Below, piece after piece: positions 54,564 through 64,000 of a DNA stretch of 64,000 nucleotides. A model generated the notes under the pieces. The model had not been told where the DNA came from, ran no database searches, and was given only the letters and a program-made list of their open reading frames with translations. Both the position numbers and the translations under genes were made by a program. Origin of the DNA: Limnanthes douglasii subsp. nivea (taxonomy: Eukaryota > Streptophyta > Magnoliopsida > Brassicales > Limnanthaceae). Within the stretch, counting starts at the first letter, position 1. Each line of letters starts with the position of its first letter. Location of the stretch: the NCBI GenBank assembly GCA_036936605.1, contig JAUPFV010000004.1, forward strand, positions 136,967,473-137,031,472, read 5' to 3'.

Positions 54564-57500
54564 ATGGCGTCTACAGCAACAAAATACATGATTGAAAAAT
54601 TTGATGGGGGATCTAGCTTTGCGTTGTGGAAGATTAAACTGAAATCTTCATTGGTACTGCAAGGGCTGTGGAAGGCTGTGGAGAATAAGTTACCAGAAGA
54701 GATGAAAGAAGAGGAGAAACAAGATCTTCAAGAAAGGGCTTTGTGCTGGATTTTAATGAGTGTGAAAGACAATATGCTTCGCGAGATTAGTGGTGAGAAG
54801 ACTGCTGCCTGCGCATGGAGAAAGCTAGGAGATCTTTACTCAGAGAAATCAGTAGTAAACCGATTATATTTGAAGAAACGTTTGTATGATTTCAGATTGA
54901 AAGAAGTTATGTCCAAAACAGAGCACCTAGATAATTTTAAATCAATTATAATGGACTTGGAGAACATAGATATCAATATTGAGGATGAGGATCAAGCTTT
55001 GTTTGTATTAAGATCGTTACCAGCTCCCTATGAAAACTTCGTAGATACCATTATGTATGGTAAGGATAAGTTATCGCTAGAAGATGTCAAAGGGGCACTG
55101 AAATCAAAAGAGATGAGACAGTTGCAGCCAGACAATCAAGCTGAAGGGGAAGGTCTTATGACTAGGGGAAGATCTAAAAGCAAAGCGAGTTCTTTAAGAA
55201 GGAAGAACTTGAGGTCCAAGTCAAGGGTGAAGCACTCAAACTGTTATGAATGCGGTGAGCAGGGTCATTATAGGAGAGAATGTCCGAAACTGAATGGTAA
55301 GAAGGGAAATCAAAAGGAAAATGCAGCAAACATTGTTGAAGGTGTGAACGATTCCGACGATAGTGAAAACAGTGGTAAAGGAGATGTATTGTCCGTGAGT
55401 TCAAACTTCGGGCAAAACTCTTGGGTACTTGATACTGGCGCTACATATCACATGTTTCAGTTCAAGCAGTGGTTTGATACGTACAAGCCAATGCAGGGAA
55501 CTGTCTATTTAGGGAACAATCATTCGTTGACTGTTGGTGGTATTGGTAACGTCAGAATCAGAATGTTTGACGGGGTTGTTAGAATCTTAACGTGCTGGCA
55601 TGTTCCTGGGTTAAAAAGAAACCTGATTTCTCTTGGGACTCTAGACTCTCGGGGTTACAAGTACCATGCAGAAAATGGTGTAATCAAAGTGACAAAAGGC
55701 TCAATGGTATGCATGAAAGGTAGTTTGCAGAAGGGTCTTTACATTCTCCAAGGGAGTATTGTTATTGGCGATGCTGCAGTAGAATCATCAGGGAGTAATA
55801 GCCAAAGTAGGCAGAATCAAAATAAGTTGTGGCATTGGCGTCTTGGTCACATGAGTGACAGAGGATTAGCTGTTTTGGGAAAGAGAGATTTGTTGAAAGG
55901 GTATAAAGCAGAATCATTGGGATTTTGTGAGCACTGTGTGTTTGGTAAACAAACTAGAGTCAAATTCAGCAAATCGGCTGTAAGAAAGACTAAAGGCACA
56001 GTGGACTACATTCACTCAGATCTTTGGGGTCCAAACAGAATTCCATCCAAGAGCGGAGCCAGATACTACATGAGTTTGATTGATCATTAATCAAGGATGG
56101 TGTGGGTTTATTTTCTGAAAACGAAAGATGAGGCATATTCAATCTTTGTCAAATGGAAGACGATGATTGAGAAGCAAACAGGAAGAAAAATCAAACGTCT
56201 TAGGATAGATAATGGGTTAGAATATTGCAGTCGTGTGTTCAGCGAGTTCTGTGAAGCTGAGGGAATAGTGCGCCATCGCACTTGTTCTAGAACACCACAA
56301 CAGAATGGAGTCGCAGAAAGAATGAACAGAACGCTTTGTGACAAGGCACGAAGTATGCTCTCACATTCCGGTGTGGGAAAGGATTTTTGGGCTGAAGCTA
56401 TCAATACAGCGTGTTACTTGGTGAATCGGTCTCCATCAACGGCTATTGATTGTAAAACTCCTTTTGAGATTTGGTCTGGATCGTCGGCTGATTATGAACA
56501 TTTGAGGGTGTTCGGTTGTCCTGCGTATGCTCATGTGAGAGATGGTAAGCTTGAGCCGAGGGCAAAGAGATGCATATTTCTAGGATATGCTACTGGAGTG
56601 AAGGGATATAGTTTATGGTGTACCTCTCCAAAGTCTCCAGCTTTTCTCATCAGTAGGGACGTTACTTTTAATGAGTTTGCTTCGATAGACAGTTAGAAGG
56701 AAGTAGGAGAAATGGTCGAATCAGGATCGGTTGTGAGTGAACAAGTGGAGCTTGAAGTAGAATCAATTCCTAGCAGGTCCAATAATTCAAGTGGTTCTAA
56801 GGTGGATTCAGAATCAGGAGGTGAAGCGTCAGCATCAGATGATAGTGACGATGATGCGCCTGAACCAGAACAACAACCTTATAGCATAGCATTGGGCAGA
56901 GAAAGAAGAGATATTAGACTTCCAAAAAGGTATGCGAATCTAGTTGCATATGCTCTGTCAGTTGCAGAAGAAGTTGAGATGCAGGAACCTAGTAGCTACA
57001 TAGAAGCTATAGCGAGTTCAGAGGCAGATCGATGGATTGGTGCTATAGGGGAAGAGATTGAATCTCTTCAAAAGAATACTGTGAACGTTGGCTTAACTTT
57101 TAACAAAACCGATATTGGTGAATCGCTGAATGATGTTGTAGGATCATTGGTTGGTTTTGTTGATTCTGATTTTGCAGGTGATATGGATAAAAGAAGATCT
57201 CTGACAGGATATGTATTTACTCTAGCTGGGAGTGCGATCAGTTGGAAAGCACAGTTGCAAGCTACTGTAGCTTTGTCTACAACAGAGGCAGAGTACATGG
57301 CGGTAACAGAAGCAGTTAAATAGGCAATATGGTTGCAAGGTTTGGTGGCAGATTTGGGCTTGGATAAGACTACCACAAAAGTGTTTTGTGACAGTCAAAG
57401 CGCCATACACCTTACAGGGAACCAGATGTACCATGAGCGTACAAAGCACATATATGTCAGGTATCATTTTATTCGTGATATAATATCAAAGGGAATTGTT

Positions 57501-57614
57501 GATGTGAAGAAAGTGTCTACACACGATAATCCAGCAGATATAATGACCAAGGCAGTATCAGTTCGAAAGTTTAGGGAATGCCTAAACTTGATCGGTGTTC
57601 GCAGTATAGAGTGA
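54564..57614 (+). pseudogene. Copia gag-pol polyprotein gene, three nonsense codons and RT core deleted
   Basis: One continuous frame from ATG 54564 to TGA 57612, interrupted by TAA 56088, TAG 56694 and TAG 57321. Gag: residues about 1-180. Zinc knuckle C227-x2-C-x4-H-x4-C240 (CYECGEQGHYRREC). Protease DTGA at 290-293. Pre-integrase zinc region HWRLGH near residue 422. Integrase D (56019), D (56208) and E (56316), with the first stop between the first two. After EEIESLQKN (near 57075) the sequence jumps to VNVGLTFNKTD, so the RT domain including YVDD is absent, probably about 1 kb. RNase H follows: VDSDFAGDMDKRRSLTGYVF, LSTTEAEYMA, and DSQSAIHL. Codon structure is otherwise well kept, fitting the young LTR age. 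Confidence 0.95.
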
Positions 57615-57688
57615 ATGCCTTAAGGGCATTTGGTGAGTCAGAAGAAGAGAATATTCTTTGTTGATAGTGAAGAAAGGATATTCGCCTC

Positions 57689-57698
57689 AAGGGGAAGA
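57689..57698 (+). other. Polypurine tract
   Basis: AAGGGGAAGA, two bases before the 3' LTR, the expected plus-strand primer site for reverse transcription. Confidence 0.8.
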
Positions 57699-57700
57699 TT

Positions 57701-58050
57701 TGTTGTGAATGAGTCGAATAGTGCCTTGACAGTGTACTGTGTCTGGCAGTACAGTTTTGTGTTGGATAGTGATATTGTCCAATTACTTGAGTTAGTCTTG
57801 TGGTATGAGCCGATTAGGCTCATAGTCTAGTAAGTCTATTAATTCCCTATAAATTGATTACTAGGGCGACACAAAACACAATCTGAAATCTGTAACCTTT
57901 TCTATCACAGTGAAACTCTTTTCTCTGCCGGCGCCCGTGGACGTAGACAATTGTCGAACCACGTTAAATCCTGTGTTTCATTTAAATCTTTCATTCGCAT
58001 ATATTATGTGCTTGAGCCATTTTGTGATAATTGCATAGTATTTTATAACA
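57701..58050 (+). repeat. Copia 3' LTR
   Basis: 350 bp, matching the 5' LTR except for eight substitutions and one missing T. Ends TTTTATAACA and is followed by the target duplication CAAGG at 58051-58055. Confidence 0.95.
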
Positions 58051-58055
58051 CAAGG

Positions 58056-59198
58056 TTTAACTGTTTTATTCACATAAAATGTATTTAAATAATCTATTCG
58101 AAAAACTATTTTAACGAATATTTTAAAAAATTATATAAAAATTTAAAATGAATTACATGTACCCTAATCAATGATCTGATAACTTTTTCTTTCTTTTTTA
58201 TAATAAACAATATTTGAGTTTGATTTTACATATATTGCTATCTAGTCCTAATAAAAGTGACATCAATATTTCACCAAAAAAAAGTGACATCAATATTAAC
58301 CGTACCCTTACTCTTTTTTTAAAGTAGTTTATTGGGCCTTCTTTCAAACTTAAACTCTAAAGTTCATGGGTGTGAATTTTCGTTTTGGGTCTCACATTTT
58401 TTAGATTTAGATAACTATTTATTTATTTATCTTTTTACCTCTCCTTTCTAACACGCCTAATTTCAGTAAATATATGAGAAAATATATTTTGCATAGAAGG
58501 GATACAAAAGGACTAAAACTTTGATTAGTCATCAAAATTGATCTGGAAAAAAATAATCTTAACGTTCTTTTTTATCTACTAACCAATTTCGAGCACTAAT
58601 CAGAGTTTTTAGTCGGTAGGAATGCCATGGTAATATGGTATTATTGTTATGCACATGTCTTGTGAGCTTTTAAGCTTAAAGTTGCCAATCGTATAAACCA
58701 TTCAACTTTTTTCTATTACCAAAGTTAGAGACCACACACATACAAATAATGTACAAAGACAAGGGAAAACCAACCCCAATACTACTCAGCTTTCAGTGTC
58801 CCATCAGCAAAGAGAAATCTAAACAACGATGTTAGAACAAAACACGTAGTGTGAAATGTATTTAGTTTTTACTCATTTTTCTTAGGTTAAAAGGAACCAC
58901 AAACTCAGATATAGAATAAAAGAGAAACTAGGCAACCATAAACGACACGGATACGCTTTACAAGCTCTGCATTTTTATTCAAAGTTTTGATTACTGTTTT
59001 ATTTTTTTCTCTTTTCTATTGGCCGGTGGAGAAAATGACTCAGTTCTTGTCTTTGTCTTTGCTCTTGGTCGGCTCTATAAGCATTTAATTCTTCCTTTTT
59101 TCATAAACTCTCAAAGTTTATATAAGCATTATTGATAAAAGTATAACTGGTTGGGCTGTCCTTCGGTTTTGGATATACCAGTATATAAACAAATTATA
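58056..59198. other. AT-rich spacer, no gene seen
   Basis: Between the copia element and the small MULE. It contains a short duplicated 'aaaagtgacatcaatatt' (58253 and 58282) and otherwise no recognisable coding sequence or terminal repeats. Confidence 0.4.
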
Positions 59199-59207
59199 TA
59201 AAATTAA

Positions 59208-60171
59208 GGCCAAAGCTATTTCCTTCATGTTATTTTTTATTTCCTCGTCATTTAAACTTTTAAAAACACTAGTGACTTGCTTTTACCAAATTACCCTTAT
59301 TTTTATTTCAAATTTAACGCTAGATGTCATTGATCTAATAGATAGTCTTATATGAAAAAACACACCAATAACCTAACTTTAATCCAACATATATGATTCT
59401 ACTTCTAAAATTAACCCTAAAACAAAGAACTTCAATTTTATTGAAGATTAATCATGGAAAAGGAAGAAACCCAAACTAAACCGGAACGAACAAGGTAATT
59501 TAATCTTTGTTTTGTAATCTTTGTTTTTATGTTTTACCATTTTGAAACTTTTTTTTTCAGCCAAACCTGATTTCTACAGTTCTGAACGAAAAACAATTGA
59601 TTCCGAGACGGTATCTCGGAATCAGTTGTTTTGTTCAGAAGCAACTATTGCTAGCCAAAAAATTTAAACATTAGCGAAAGCATGTGATTCCGAGATGGTC
59701 TCTCGGAATCATATGCTTTTGCTAAAAAAACAGAATATAAAAGAACAACCATATGGTCACAAAATCAAACAAAACTCGAAAACAGATCCAACCAAAAGCA
59801 TAAACCCTAATCGAACCCTAAATCCACCAAATAATAATCCTAACCTAACAAGAAGAGTCATAGCCAAAAGAAACTGGAAAACAAAAGACAATAGAAAACT
59901 GAAGAGATTAGGGGTTTGAAAAGAAACTCGGAAACAAAAGAAAGTAGAAAACTGAAGAGAGAGATAAGTATGATTTTTTTTCTTTGAATTTGTTAATGGG
60001 TAGGATAATAGAATAAATGGGTAGAATAATGGCGTTCTTGAAAAGGAAAGAGATAGAATAAATAGGTAGAAGGACAAATGTGTAATTTCCATTATGGAGG
60101 AAATAACAAGATGGGGTTATTTTCAAATTATGGAGGAAATAAAAATTATCATGGAGGAAATAGCTTTGACC
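59208..60171. mobile_element. 964-bp non-autonomous MULE (MITE-like)
   Basis: Terminal inverted repeats: left GGCCAAAGCTATTTCCTTC, right (reverse complement) GGTCAAAGCTATTTCCTCC, extending imperfectly for about 40 bp. The 9-bp sequence TAAAATTAA flanks both ends (59199-59207 and 60172-60180), as expected for Mutator-type elements. Inside are two hairpins TGATTCCGAGA...TCTCGGAATCA starting at 59599 and 59685. Near the right end there are three tandem 'atggaggaaata' modules. No transposase is encoded. It may depend on a related autonomous element, but its TIR does not resemble those of MULE-A or MULE-B. Confidence 0.9.
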
Positions 60172-60372
60172 TAAAATTAAACCAATAAAGATATTGTGAA
60201 CTAATGAGCACAAATTCATTTATCTATTATAAATTCGTTCATCATTGCGATTAATATTTTATTTATTATATTGATAAAAAGAATTATAAAACATCTAATA
60301 TCTCTGAGTAATAGTTTAATTTGATTGAGCTAATAGATTAAAAAATAAAGCTTGATTAGTGTTATTTCAAAA

Positions 60373-60375
<3 letters not shown>

Positions 60376-60410
<35 letters not shown>
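60376..60410. repeat. (TA)n microsatellite
   Basis: A TA run of about 34 bp, 100 bp left of a second, longer one at 60511-60554. Confidence 0.9.
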
Positions 60411-60507
60411 TAGATAAAAAATTAATGATGTGGATGATTTAAAATAGGTTTAGTACTATTTAAAATCGAAGGTAAAATTATTATTTTTCGTTATAAAAAG
60501 CTGTAAA

Positions 60508-60510
<3 letters not shown>

Positions 60511-60554
<44 letters not shown>
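60511..60554. repeat. (TA)n tract, possibly the 3' tail of the minus-strand LINE
   Basis: A perfect TA run of about 44 bp. It lies about 100 bp beyond the last recognisable LINE codon (about 60660) on the LINE's 3' side, where some LINEs carry a simple-repeat tail instead of poly-A. An independent microsatellite is equally possible. Confidence 0.8.
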
Positions 60555-60558
<4 letters not shown>

Positions 60559-60559
60559 G

Positions 60560-63500
60560 TTTACATGAATGTTTGGTGGGTTTGGAGTACATTGATGAGC
60601 AAAATTTTTGAAAAAATTAACCGAAGAATAACATACATATTATATTAATTGAAAGCCAATTGCATAGGAAATGTGGCATTTGTTTAGTGAAAGCGGTAAC
60701 AGAGGTCAGAAAGCACATGATGAACAATACTGGAGTTTAACGCATGCTTGTTTTTGAAGATACGAGTGTTTCTTTCACTCCATATGTGGTATATGATCGA
60801 GCAATAAGCAGTCCGCCAGATGAAACCTTTTCCATAGTTAGAAGGAGACCAACCGCAAGTCTCCTCAAGCCAAGAAGCCCAGGATGTGGGACTTGAAGGG
60901 ATACAGAGCTTACGAGAGATGATCTCCCAGATAAAAGAGGAATATGGACAGAGTATGAGGAGGTGTTCTAGAGTTTCCGGGCAGTTTGAACAAAGAACGC
61001 ATTTAGTTGGGGAGTCTAGTCCTCAGTTAATGACCTTATCTCGTGTAGTGAGCTTGTTATAGATGGCAATCCAGGTGATACAAGATGTATAGAGATAGAG
61101 TATTTGTACCAGATAAGGGAAGTCCAAGCGACTTTGTTTCTCGTATGTCGGCGAGCGGAGTAGATGCTAATGATGGTGAATTATGGTTTGAACTTGTTAG
61201 GAATCCAAAGAAATACATCGCCAGCCTCAATGGCGGGAGGAAGGACACATAAGGCGATTCTGATTTCAGTTAGGTGAGAAAGCATGTGCCTATTTGGGGC
61301 CCAAGCATGAGAGAGCCAAGCCCAAAATTCATTGCAAAGGAGGTCCGAGACTCGAGGGATATTACGCAGTCGAGCCAGATTTGTGTAGCTATGACCAAAA
61401 CGGTCGATGATGGAAGATGGAAAAAGCCATGGATCATGCCATATGGAGGTGTTATTTCCATTTACAACAATAACTTTATATAAGCCCGCAGCCCGATGCC
61501 GAAACTTTAGAATTGTTTGCCATCCTCAACTAGCATTGGAATGAGAGGGAATAGTCCAAAGGCCTTTATTTATGATTTTTTCTGCAAGAGTCCATTGGGA
61601 CCATATAGATCTTTTATTTTTAGTTAATATAGACCAGAAAATCTTTAGGGCAACCGGCGGATTCTAAATTTTTAGGTTTGGGATCCCAAGGCCACCCTCA
61701 GGTGTGGGCAAAGTTAGCTTATCATAGACGACCTTTGCCGCTGAAATCTTCATCTCCGAACCCGACCAAAGAAATCTTCTGAGCAGCTGCAAGAGCTCAT
61801 TTAAAACTCTAATCGGGAGAATGAAGATCGAGGACCAGTAGACCTGGCTAACGTAGATGACTGATTTGATAAGCTGGATTCAACCGGCGTACGAGAGATG
61901 TTTAGGAGTCCATGAGTTTATGCGATTTGTAACTTTTGTAAAAAGAGGCTTGTAGTCGTTGTAGGTAAGTGTGGAAGTGATTAGTGGGACACCCAGGTAT
62001 CTGACTGGTAGCGTACCTTCATTGAACCCAAGGTAGTTCAGAATGACGATCCTCGTGCTTTCTGAGGTCCTTGAGAGGTAAACTTGGCTTTTATTCGGGT
62101 TAAGATGGAGGCTCGAAAAAAGATCAAATTCATTGAGACCCTCTTTTATAAGTTTAATTGAGGGTGCATTAGCACGTCAAAATCTCACGAGGTTATCCAC
62201 AAAGCATAGGTTGATGATCTTGAGCTTGTGGCATTTCCAATGGTATCCAAAAGATGGGTCCTGACTTTTTTCCAAAATGATGCTTGATAGAAGCTGCATG
62301 ATAATGATAAAAATCTACAAGGAGAGGGGATCTCCTTGATGGAGGCCCTTCGAAACCTAAAAAGGGTTGGTGGGCGTACCATTTATACAAACAATGAAAG
62401 AGGGGTGGTGATACATAGAATGATCCAATTGATCATCTCGATAGGGAAATCCATAACATAGAGAACATCCAGGATTAGATTCAATTGAACATTATCAAAC
62501 ACCTTCATTATGTAAATCTTGAGGGCACATCTGAGGCCATTACGGTTGGTATGGTAGCCATGCATAATGTCTTTAGTGAGGAGGATGTTATCAAAAATTG
62601 AGCGACCATGAACAAAAACTGACTGGGAGGGATCAATCAGGGTGGGCAGAGTGGTTTTGATTCTAGTCGCTAGAAATTTTAGCTAATCTTATAAATGTCG
62701 TCGCAACATGAAATAGGCCTAAAGTCAGAGGTATAGGATGGGGAATCAATTTTGGGTATAAGGGCTACGAGGGTTTTGTTCCATTCTCGGTCCATTTTTC
62801 CTATGCAAAAGAAATTCTTAACACCATGGTCATATATCAGGCCCAACCTTGGGCCAATAGGTCTTCAAAAAACCAGCACTAAAACCATCAGGGCCCAGGG
62901 ACTTATCGCTATCAAAATTAAATAAGGCTTTCCTAATTTTATCGGCCAAAACATATTTGATCATATTGGACTTATTAGAGAGGAAATCGAAGATTTTATG
63001 AGGACCCTAATTGTATCAAGTCCTGGGTACTTTCTAGGGCTTGGGGTGCTAATGAGGTTTTTGATATTCTTAAGGAAAGTGGTCGAGATCACTCTAGGGT
63101 TGGAACTAGAGGAGCCATCAGGGTTAACAACAGACTTGATTTTAGTACGGTCCCTTCGATCCCTTATACTGTTATGGAAACATTTCGAGTTTTTGTCCCC
63201 TAACTTGAGCCTGATTTCCCTTGATTACTGCTCGAGGAATGATTCCTCAGCACCACTATAAAAAATGTAGGTTTGGAGGCCTCATACTCACTAAATATGC
63301 GGGAACTATTAAACAGGTTGGTGGCAAGGTTAATCTGAACCTAAGGAAGGGCAGATTGGGCCTCTTCCACCTTATGGCTAATGTTACTAAATTCGCGCTT
63401 GTTGAGGGAAGTGAGGGTCAGGACGAGTCGAGCTAATTTGATAACAATATTCTTCATGAGGTATTTGTCGCATGGGGGGTTCCAGCTTGCAGAGACAAGG

Positions 63501-64000
63501 CTTTGGAAGGTCGGGTGAAAGTGCCACATATTTAAATATTTAAAATGCTTAGAACTCGAGACAAAAAGGGTCGAAAGGTATAGAATAATAAGGGTATGGT
63601 CTTAGGTACATGCGAGGTCAAAGTGGGCAAAGAAATTGGGGAAAGTGTCATCTCAGGGGCCATTGACGAGAGCCTAATCAATCTTAGAGGAGATAGGGTT
63701 ATCAATTTGACGGTTGAACCAAAAATATTGGAAACCGGAGGACCGGAGGCCATCAAGGCCACAAGTGCAACAACAATCATTAAATAAATAGATAGAGTTG
63801 TTCCAGCATTTTTCAGTATTGGAACGCTCCAAGGGGTTGTAAATCGTATTGAAATCACCAATGACAATCCAGGGATTCAAAGCATTGGTTTGAGCGATGG
63901 TGGCAATTTCTCTCCAAAGATGATGGCGCTCTGATGGCTCATTGAAGCCATAAAAAACGGTGAGGTTGAGGGTCAAGTTCTTAGCAAGCCAAATTATACT
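60560..64000 (-). mobile_element. L1-type LINE, minus strand, 5' part outside the window
   Basis: The element reads from the window end leftward: endonuclease at the far right, RT in the middle and RT zinc-finger domain at the left. ORF1 and the first part of the endonuclease would lie beyond 64000. No target duplication can be checked. It is more recognisable, and probably younger, than the plus-strand LINE at 41.9-47 kb, but its frames are also broken. Confidence 0.85.
60660..64000 (-). pseudogene. LINE ORF2 remnant (endonuclease, RT, zf-RVT), 5' end beyond the window
   Basis: Endonuclease: 63976-63674 reads LTVFYGFNEPSERHHLWREI, NPWIVIGDFNTIYNPLER and FWFNRQIDNPISSKID, the standard GDFN and late EN boxes. 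The link region SHVPKTIPLLFYTFRPF, HPTFQSLVSASWNPP follows to about 63340. RT: IYIMKVFDNVQLNLILDVL near 62510, KGLRQGDPLSPF near 62345 (different frame), and LCFVDNLV near 62200, where the FADD box reads FVDN. GGLGIPNLKI and later blocks lead to the zinc-finger region and RTAYCSIIYHIWSERNTRIF near 60800-60740, a typical LINE ORF2 end. Several frameshifts and stops; no activity expected. Confidence 0.85.

Larger units (their letters stand above)
54157..58050 (+). mobile_element. Ty1/copia LTR retrotransposon, 3.9 kb, with an RT deletion
   Basis: Complete boundaries: LTRs at 54157-54507 and 57701-58050, both TG...CA, with CAAGG target duplications. A primer-binding site complementary to initiator tRNA-Met is at 54512, and a purine tract lies before the 3' LTR. 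The internal region holds a single gag-pol frame with three stops and no RT core. The LTRs differ at 8 substitutions and one 1-bp indel over 350 bp, about 2.3%, so the insertion is comparatively young. At a commonly used plant rate of 1.3e-8 per site per year that is roughly 0.9 million years. It needs helper proteins to move. Confidence 0.95.

Noticed and set aside
55174..55404. Antisense frame within copia gag-pol
   Set aside because: Lies opposite a clear gag/protease coding region with zinc knuckle and DTGA; it is a shadow.

Overview
The window is repeat-dense, AT-rich plant nuclear DNA, most likely from a dicot. Evidence for a plant: TIR Mutator-like elements (MULEs) with FAR1-like transposases, a gene with a plant mobile domain (PMD), a Ty1/copia element primed by initiator tRNA-Met, plant L1-type LINEs, hAT debris, long (TA)n tracts and GT-AG introns of about 80 bp. 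I found no convincing single-copy host gene, rRNA or tRNA gene. Almost every coding region belongs to a transposable element and most are broken.

Layout. 0.45-0.65 kb: hAT scrap. About 0.74-8.9 kb: MULE-C, old and decayed. 9.8-10.9 kb: degenerate tandem repeat. 12.0-12.3 kb: hAT transposase 3' end. 13-20.9 kb: AT-rich repeats and a weak LTR-element remnant. 20928-31648: MULE-A, a complete 10.7 kb element with 47-bp TIRs and a perfect 9-bp target duplication, inserted in that remnant. 33.98-41.6 kb: MULE-B, a related element whose left end I could not find. 41.9-47.0 kb: LINE, plus strand. 49.4-51.2 kb: Ty3/gypsy pol remnant, minus. 51.9-53.05 kb: copia RT remnant, minus. 54157-58050: young copia element with two LTRs and a 5-bp TSD but a deleted RT. 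59208-60171: small non-autonomous MULE with a 9-bp TSD. 60.6 kb to the window end: LINE, minus strand.

The most interesting content is the shared architecture of MULE-A, -B and -C. Each has an outer plus-strand gene joining a FAR1/MULE DDE transposase and SWIM finger to a C-terminal OTU-like cysteine protease domain. Each has one to four central small genes of a single family (about 120-155 aa, tentatively SANT/Myb-like). Each has an outer minus-strand PMD gene. GC-rich hairpin repeats lie at matching places: inside the first intron of the outer genes and just after the transposase gene. In MULE-A and -B these arrays keep a strict 32-bp period although their sequences are unrelated. The TIR-like motif GGTCTCRTTATAGC also recurs as inverted pairs beside the small genes.

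My inference is that this is a multi-gene MULE lineage. The element-specific repeats may be binding sites for an element-encoded DNA-binding protein, in a manner similar to the VANC/repeat-motif anti-silencing system of Arabidopsis VANDAL elements. In MULE-A the transposase-OTU and PMD genes carry many lesions, while three of the four small genes are still open. Coordinates for decayed genes are approximate because they were read by eye through frameshifts.
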